This document shows, one piece after another, positions 59,191 to 64,000 of a stretch of DNA of 64,000 nt. The DNA is from WRDF01 sp031552235. Its GTDB lineage: Bacteria > Bacteroidota > Bacteroidia > Bacteroidales > Rikenellaceae. The notes beneath the pieces were generated by a model, which worked only from the letters and a program-made list of their open reading frames with translations, made no database searches and was not told the origin of the DNA. The first letter of the stretch is position 1, and every line of letters starts with the position of its first letter. The DNA is taken from NCBI GenBank assembly GCA_031552235.1, contig JAVBMR010000006.1, positions 35,131 to 99,130 of the forward strand, written 5' to 3'. A program made the translations under genes and the position numbers.

Positions 59191-61536
59191 ATGCGACTGC
59201 TGACCCGCACTTCCTTTGCGCTTTTCGGGCTGATGATAGCCTGCCTTGGGATTGCCACCTTCGTCGAACGGGCTTGCGGAAGCGACTTTGTGGCCAGGCA
59301 CATTTATCACGCATGGTGGTTCGCCGCCTTGTGGGGGGCCATGTTCTGCTCGGCGATGGCGGTAATCGTGGGACGTTCGCTGTACCGAAAAAAGCCTGTC
59401 TTTATGTTGCATGCCTCTTTCGGGGTAATCCTGGCCGGGGCATTATTCACTTTCCTGACCGCGGAGAAGGGACTGCTGCACCTGCGCGAAGGCGTATGGG
59501 CGGGAGAGTTCCGGTCTGAAGAAGGCGGCGTGCGGAGTATGCCATTCGAGATTGCCCTTGAACATTTCGATACAGAGTATTACAAAGGCACGCAGGCCCC
59601 GGCCGATTACGTAAGCCATGTCGCCGTGCGGGACGGCGGGCAAACGGAACAGCACCTCATATCGATGAATAACATACTGCGGTACAGGGGCTACCGGTTC
59701 TATCAGGCTTCGTTCGACGAGGACGGGCGCGGGAGTACGCTATCTGTCAACCGCGACCCGTGGGGCATTCCTGTCACATATGCCGGGTATGTCCTGCTCG
59801 GTATTTCGATGCTTTGGATGCTTTTTTCGCGGCAGTGCGGGTTCCGCCGGCTTCTGGCAGATCCCCGCTTCAAAAAAATGGGCGCGACGGCAGCGTTGTT
59901 GCTCCTGGCCGCTGGCGGGATGTCTGCCCGGCCCGCCACTCTCCCGCGCGAACAGGCCGAGGCTTTCGGACGTCTGCAAATGCTATATGACGGCCGCATA
60001 GCCCCGGTGCAGACCTTTGCGCGCGACTTCACGCTCAAACTCTGCGGCAAACCCCGCTACGGCGATTTCACGGCCGAGCAGGTACTCGCCGGATGGATCT
60101 TCTACCCCGAACAGTGGCAGCACGAACCGATGGTGCGTGTCAAGAGCGGCGATGTGCGCCGGCTTGCCGGTTGCGGCGAGATGGCTCCTTTCACCGCATT
60201 CTTCGATGGGAACAGTGGCTATAAACTGGCCGGCTATCGGAAACCGCACGCCGAAACCGAAAACGGCAAACTGAGAAAAGCTGTCGCCGAAGCCGACGAA
60301 AAAGTACAGCTGATAGCCATGTTGCAGGCCGGGGAATATTTCCCCATATTGCCTGTCCGCGGTTCGAACGGATTGCAATGGTATTCGCCAGCCGACTCCA
60401 TCCACAATGCGTCACGGGGCGATTCGCTCTTCGTGAAAGGCATCTTCCCGCTCATGTACCAGGCGCTTTTGGCCGGACGGGATGCCGAAGTCGGAACGCT
60501 GATCGGCAAGATCGCCGCATTCCAGCAAAAACAGGGCGGCACGGAACTCCTCACGCCCGGCAAACTCAAAGCCGAACTGTGGTACAACCGCATGGACTTC
60601 GCCACTATGCTCTACCGGATCAACCTTTGCTTCGGTTTGCTGGCGTTCTTCTATTTTTGCTGGAGCCTTGCCACGGGGCGGCGGAGCCGCTGGCTGCAGG
60701 CGCTGTTCCTCGTGCAGCTTATCCACTCGCTGGCATTCGTCACGGTGGCCTTGGTTCTGAGAGGCTGCATTGCCGGGCATGTCCCACTGAGCAACGGCTA
60801 TGAAACGATGATGTTCATCGCCTGGTGCGTGCTGCTGATAACGGTCGTTTTCCGCCGCAGATTCTTTTTGATTACCGCCTCGGGGTTCATCCTTTCGGGC
60901 TTTGCCCTGCTGGTCTCGGCCCTCGGGGCGATGAACCCGCAGATCACGCCCCTTATGCCGGTACTCGCCTCGCCCTGGCTGAGCATCCACGTATCGCTCA
61001 TCATGGTTTCCTACGCCCTGCTGGGCTTTATAACCCTCAACGGATTGGCCGCGCTGGTGTTGTGGCTGGCCGCCAAGCCGTCGGCGAAGGAAAAGGTAAT
61101 GGCACAGGCCGAAAACCTGCAACTGGTCAGCCGGCTGTTCCTGTATCCTGCGGTATTCCTGCTTGCGGCCGGGATCTTCGTGGGTGCCGTGTGGGCCAAC
61201 ATATCGTGGGGCCGCTACTGGGGCTGGGATCCCAAGGAGGTGTGGGCGCTCATTACGATGATGGTCTACGCCTTGCCGCTGCACGGGAGAAGCCTGCGAT
61301 GGTTTGGCCGCCCGTTATTCTTCCACGGCTATGCCGTAATGGCGTTCTATGCGGTATTGATGACCTATTTCGGGGTGAACTATCTTTTGGGAGGCATGCA
61401 CAGCTATTCCGGCGAAACCTCTCTCCCCTCGGTGTCGTGGCTCGCCCTGTTGCCGGTTGCACTGGTCATGGCGGCGGGAATAAAGTCGAAATTATGCGGC
61501 CGCTGTTATGAAGATGCCAATCGGACAGGACTATAA
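59191..61536 (+). CDS. ccsBA: Fused CcsB-CcsA cytochrome c synthase (System II)
   Basis: 781 residues from ATG 59191, two bases after the preceding stop. The ResB/CcsB part (about 1-460, helices near 10-30, 45-65, 75-95, 190-215) is followed by the CcsA part with the WGRYWGWDPKEVW (WWD) haem-handling motif near 672 and histidines in GHVPLSNGYE, HVSLIMVSY and FHGYAVMAFY. System II exports haem and attaches it to CxxCH sites outside the membrane. Its place in the operon suggests that it matures the two haem lipoproteins encoded upstream. Confidence 0.92.
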   Translation: MRLLTRTSFALFGLMIACLGIATFVERACGSDFVARHIYHAWWFAALWGAMFCSAMAVIVGRSLYRKKPVFMLHASFGVILAGALFTFLTAEKGLLHLREGVWAGEFRSEEGGVRSMPFEIALEHFDTEYYKGTQAPADYVSHVAVRDGGQTEQHLISMNNILRYRGYRFYQASFDEDGRGSTLSVNRDPWGIPVTYAGYVLLGISMLWMLFSRQCGFRRLLADPRFKKMGATAALLLLAAGGMSARPATLPREQAEAFGRLQMLYDGRIAPVQTFARDFTLKLCGKPRYGDFTAEQVLAGWIFYPEQWQHEPMVRVKSGDVRRLAGCGEMAPFTAFFDGNSGYKLAGYRKPHAETENGKLRKAVAEADEKVQLIAMLQAGEYFPILPVRGSNGLQWYSPADSIHNASRGDSLFVKGIFPLMYQALLAGRDAEVGTLIGKIAAFQQKQGGTELLTPGKLKAELWYNRMDFATMLYRINLCFGLLAFFYFCWSLATGRRSRWLQALFLVQLIHSLAFVTVALVLRGCIAGHVPLSNGYETMMFIAWCVLLITVVFRRRFFLITASGFILSGFALLVSALGAMNPQITPLMPVLASPWLSIHVSLIMVSYALLGFITLNGLAALVLWLAAKPSAKEKVMAQAENLQLVSRLFLYPAVFLLAAGIFVGAVWANISWGRYWGWDPKEVWALITMMVYALPLHGRSLRWFGRPLFFHGYAVMAFYAVLMTYFGVNYLLGGMHSYSGETSLPSVSWLALLPVALVMAAGIKSKLCGRCYEDANRTGL

Positions 61537-62066
61537 AGTTGCCTCCAGGCGGGCATTGCCGGCTGGCTGATGGGTTGCTTGAGGTTGAATGGAAAAGGAA
61601 TGTATATGACAACAAGGGAAAAGTAACCAAAAACCGAAAAAAAAGATACAGTATTACATCTACTGTAACTTGGGATGGGGAGGGCAGACGATGGTTATTA
61701 TCTGAGCGGTGCATTCGATACTGGAAACGGGCCTTTCGATATGGGAAGCCTATGGGGTTGGGATGATTTCTCGATGCTCGATGCTGCAGGACTCGAAGCG
61801 AAAAGACAGGAACTGGCCCTTAGACCCGAAGTATCTGGAATTTCGAGGGCAGGTTATAATTTTCAAGGTTCAAGATAACTTTAGAAGATTAATATCTTTG
61901 TAAGTAATTCTTGAATGAGGTCGATGCGGAAACTACGAAAATGCTTTTTACGAGATGTTACCTGCATTTTACGACTGCTCCGGCCTCTGCAGGCGACTAT
62001 ACTTTTACGGTGCAGGTGGAAATTGACGGCAGCCAAATCAGCAAATCTATAACGATATCTTTTTAG
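61537..62066 (+). pseudogene. Decayed coding remnants (secreted beta-rich protein)
   Basis: Three frame fragments show coding-like sequence: about 61572-61680 (EVEWKRNVYDNKGKVTKNRK, then STVTWDGEG), 61675-61878 (DDGYYLSGAFDTGNGPFDM, SLWGWDDFSMLDAAGLEAKR) and 61908-62066 (FTTAPASAGDYTFTVQVEID, ending SITISF and TAG). The last reads like the final beta-strands of an Ig-like domain. They could be pieces of one gene broken by frameshifts; joining them is my inference. The parent is unknown. Confidence 0.45.
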
Positions 62067-62167
62067 CCGAATGCGTGAGTAAACGGAATGGATAGCGGGA
62101 AGTTTGGCCCTCTTTTTATTCCAAAATCATATTCCTGCAAGTAATACGCAAGTTGAATCAAGAATAA

Positions 62168-62199
62168 AGTCCTGAAACTTAATTGTTTCAGGGCTTTTG
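62168..62199 (+). terminator. Terminator after the remnant region
   Basis: CCTGAAAC-TTAATT-GTTTCAGG followed by GCTTTTG. The remaining gap to 62461 is AT-rich and shows no gene I trust. Confidence 0.7.
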
Positions 62200-62461
62200 C
62201 TTGCTGCCTTTGTACCCGGATACGCATTTGAAATAGTAACCTTGGTTAAGTATGATCAAAATGCAAAGCGGTGAAAAACAATTGATTATCAGAATATATA
62301 AGGACATAGCGAATTTATATTGATTAAGCGGAGTCATAATAATTTCGGGATGTATGGGAACAATTTGGGCGCAAATGGTGTCTTTGTATTTCAATCCAAA
62401 CACAGGGCACTATGCTGTCGTAGGTATTTCCGCAAGCTATTTGCTCTTCCTTTTCCTGATA

Positions 62462-63523
62462 TTATTTCATCTCCAGGAACTTCATATAACGTTTGGATAT
62501 AACTTCCAACGAGTGCGTTCGTTCGAAATTTTCGTTGTAGAATTTTTTGGTGTCGGGTACCTCAAGACTATTGACAAAACCGCACAGCCCGTCCCGTTTG
62601 TAGAATATCGAATGGGCTGCATATTCGGGTAGAACGCTGAATGCCTCGTCGCACAGCATGGGTTTGCGGTATGTGAGCGCGACGTTCAAATTTCCCGAGA
62701 TCTTTACACTAAGATAGTCTTTGAAAGCCGTGCATTTTTCATGTATCAGCGGCATGATATAATCGCACTTTCTGATCCACGACTGGAATTCAGCACCCTC
62801 GACATAGTGTTTGAAAAGGATGAAGTTATCTTCTATGTCGCACTCTTTCAATGTATTGCGAAATGAGGTGGTTTTTTCTCCGTAATCCCATCCGAGCAGG
62901 ATGAATTTTATATTTGAGGCATACTTTTCACCTTTCGGCGGAATAAGCGCCATGTAATCCCTGCGGTAAAAATTTACAGCCCCGGGTATCGCTATCCATA
63001 TATCGCCGTCAGGTTTCTCGATCGGTACGGGAGGGTAGTCTGGCTGAAAAATAAGAGGCGCCACTGAATATGTAAATCCTGTCTGCTTGGGTGCGTTGGC
63101 TGCGATATAGTCGGCCAGGACAAAAAACCTGTTGATCTTTTCCGTGTACTGCCTGTGTTTTGGCTCTGTAAGGTCTTCTGATCCCACATTGTTAAGACTA
63201 TGCAGCACGGCGAAAAAATTGGCCGTCTGTTGGGCCGATAGCCGGTTGACAATATTCATATCACCCCTGTAAAAAGCAGAGCCTATTATTACCGTATCGA
63301 ACTTCTGTCCAATGATATATCCGCAGATTTTGTCGAAATAACGTTGCTTGACCTTTATAAACGTGGTCTTATCGGCGATCTTTTTTATCTCGGCGACCTT
63401 AGTTCTCTGTATCTCGTTACAGATGAACTCTACATGGTAGCCTGCTGTCTTGAGGTACAGCAAATGGGAATATATGCACTCGCTGTGCGACAGATTGAAC
63501 TCGATAAAGGCAGCTTTTTTCAT
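62462..63523 (-). CDS. Putative glycosyltransferase (GT-B-like)
   Basis: 353 residues, no signal peptide. The layout is of a two-Rossmann-domain protein: an N-terminal half beginning MKKAAFIEFNLSHSECIYSHL with KFDTVIIGSAFYRG, and a C-terminal half with IWIAIPGAVNFYRRDY, IKFILLGWDY, FKHYVEGAEFQSWIRKCDYIMPLI and SGNLNVALTYRKPMLCDEAF, which is the donor-binding pattern of GT-B glycosyltransferases. The exact family is not recognised. Base composition is more AT-rich than the window's average, hinting at horizontal origin. It is transcribed away from the Cys/Gly-rich ORF at 63.8 kb. Confidence 0.55.
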   Translation of the reverse strand: MKKAAFIEFNLSHSECIYSHLLYLKTAGYHVEFICNEIQRTKVAEIKKIADKTTFIKVKQRYFDKICGYIIGQKFDTVIIGSAFYRGDMNIVNRLSAQQTANFFAVLHSLNNVGSEDLTEPKHRQYTEKINRFFVLADYIAANAPKQTGFTYSVAPLIFQPDYPPVPIEKPDGDIWIAIPGAVNFYRRDYMALIPPKGEKYASNIKFILLGWDYGEKTTSFRNTLKECDIEDNFILFKHYVEGAEFQSWIRKCDYIMPLIHEKCTAFKDYLSVKISGNLNVALTYRKPMLCDEAFSVLPEYAAHSIFYKRDGLCGFVNSLEVPDTKKFYNENFERTHSLEVISKRYMKFLEMK

Positions 63524-63546
63524 CTTCCGGTATGTTGGTTATGGTG

Positions 63547-63577
63547 CAAATTTAGCGCCCTGTCGCGAACAAACAAA
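63547..63577 (-). promoter_or_regulatory. Promoter of the glycosyltransferase-like gene
   Basis: On the minus strand TTTG (63577-63574), 19-bp spacer and TAAATTTG (63554-63547), an almost perfect Bacteroidota promoter 24 bp before the start codon. Confidence 0.75.
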
Positions 63578-63680
63578 GAAACGGAGGCGTGAGTTACTGA
63601 CACTTATAATCTATTATTTGTCAATAAGTTTGGGTCAATAACTATAGACTAAAGAATGCTTCTTTCCTGATCGTGTTCCG

Positions 63681-63688
63681 TAATTTTG
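63681..63688 (+). promoter_or_regulatory. -7 promoter element of the edge ORF
   Basis: TAATTTTG, 68 bp before ATG 63756; the distal element is not clear. The gap 63524-63755 holds this and the divergent promoter. Confidence 0.5.
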
Positions 63689-63755
63689 CAGTGTCCGAAA
63701 GGTCGACCCGGGACAATTTTATCAACCAATTAAAAACACAAAAAAATTAAAAGGA

Positions 63756-64000
63756 ATGAAAAAGTTTGGAAATTTAGAATCAGGAAGTTTCGGATGCAAC
63801 ATGTTGTGCCAGGCGGCGGGCGACGATCACGGTGAGTGGTCGAAAAACAAGAAACACGTATGGCATAAGAAAACGGTCCATATGGAGGGGCCGTATGGAG
63901 AAGCAGATGTTGAGGTAGAATGTTTGTATTGTACCGACCGAGATCATTGGGCTTATGTTTATCCCACCGGCGGCGGCTACGGCTACGCCGATTGGGATGG
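63756..64000 (+). CDS. Cys/Gly/Tyr-rich protein, cut by the window end
   Basis: ATG 63756 preceded by AAAAGGA, with 81 full codons before the edge. Starts MKKFGNLESGSFGCNMLCQ; cysteines at 14, 18, 57 and 60 (CNMLC, CLYC), several His and Trp (WSKNKKHVWHKK near 28-39) and a Gly/Tyr run (GGGYGYADWD) at the end of what is visible. There is no signal peptide or Gly-Gly leader. I recognise no family. It may be a small zinc-binding protein or a peptide precursor; its 3' part is needed. Confidence 0.5.
   Translation, partial: MKKFGNLESGSFGCNMLCQAAGDDHGEWSKNKKHVWHKKTVHMEGPYGEADVEVECLYCTDRDHWAYVYPTGGGYGYADWD

Noticed and set aside
62354..62632. 92-codon frame at 62.4 kb on the plus strand
   Set aside because: It overlaps the end of the glycosyltransferase-like gene on the other strand, and lacks a ribosome site or family.

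Overview
The window looks like a chromosome segment of a Gram-negative Bacteroidota, most plausibly a moderately GC-rich gut lineage of the Rikenellaceae/Alistipes type. The phylum call is firm: promoters follow the TTG-(19-20 bp)-TAnnTTTG pattern, Shine-Dalgarno sequences are weak, lipoproteins with short lipoboxes are numerous, and lineage-typical families are present (PorT-like barrel, DUF4296, CA..GGPKD Ig-like lipoprotein, imelysin, the 'KKS..ADLQ' TonB type). The genus is only an inference. Almost everything is chromosomal core or lineage-conserved; no integrase, transposase, phage gene or CRISPR array was seen.

Layout. 1-2.5 kb: tail of a membrane protein, a lipid-kinase-like protein and an ApbE lipoprotein. 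2.6-7.4 kb: rpsO, pnp and a large TPR/OmpA-like lipoprotein. 7.8-11.5 kb: deoC, a DHH phosphoesterase, kdsA and kdsD (Kdo for LPS). 11.9-15.6 kb (minus strand): upp, hflX and two TonB paralogues. 15.9 kb: tRNA-Ala(GGC). 16.9-22.7 kb: rlmN, a lipoprotein, a flippase, dut, a small membrane protein, holB, folK. 23-34.7 kb: envelope lipoproteins, PorT-like barrel, rbfA, FtsX-type permease, DUF4296 lipoprotein, amidohydrolase, folE, a PurF-like protein without its catalytic cysteine, and a membrane phosphoesterase. 34.7-37.2 kb: SLC13-type transporter and two small proteins. 38-45.4 kb (minus): tamB-tamA. 45.6-48.6 kb: GH76 and GH125 for alpha-1,6-mannan. 48.8-51.4 kb: OsmC, metY and a lipoprotein. 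52.1-61.5 kb: a seven-gene operon. 61.5-64 kb: decayed coding remnants, a glycosyltransferase-like gene, and a Cys/Gly/Tyr-rich ORF cut by the window end.

The most distinctive block is the 52.1-61.5 kb operon: outer-membrane porin, imelysin lipoprotein, di-heme lipoprotein, second porin, mono-heme lipoprotein, a two-half Rid-fold protein resembling chorismatases, and a fused CcsB-CcsA cytochrome c synthase. It encodes haem proteins together with the machine that attaches their haem, and combines them with an iron-uptake-type imelysin and a possible chorismate-derived small-molecule enzyme. I infer a periplasmic or surface redox system linked to iron.

The gene-poor gaps are filled by several dispersed palindromic repeat families, some composite, one with terminal inverted repeats. 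At 37.26-37.89 kb one copy appears to have been interrupted by another family and is bordered by identical 62-bp direct repeats.
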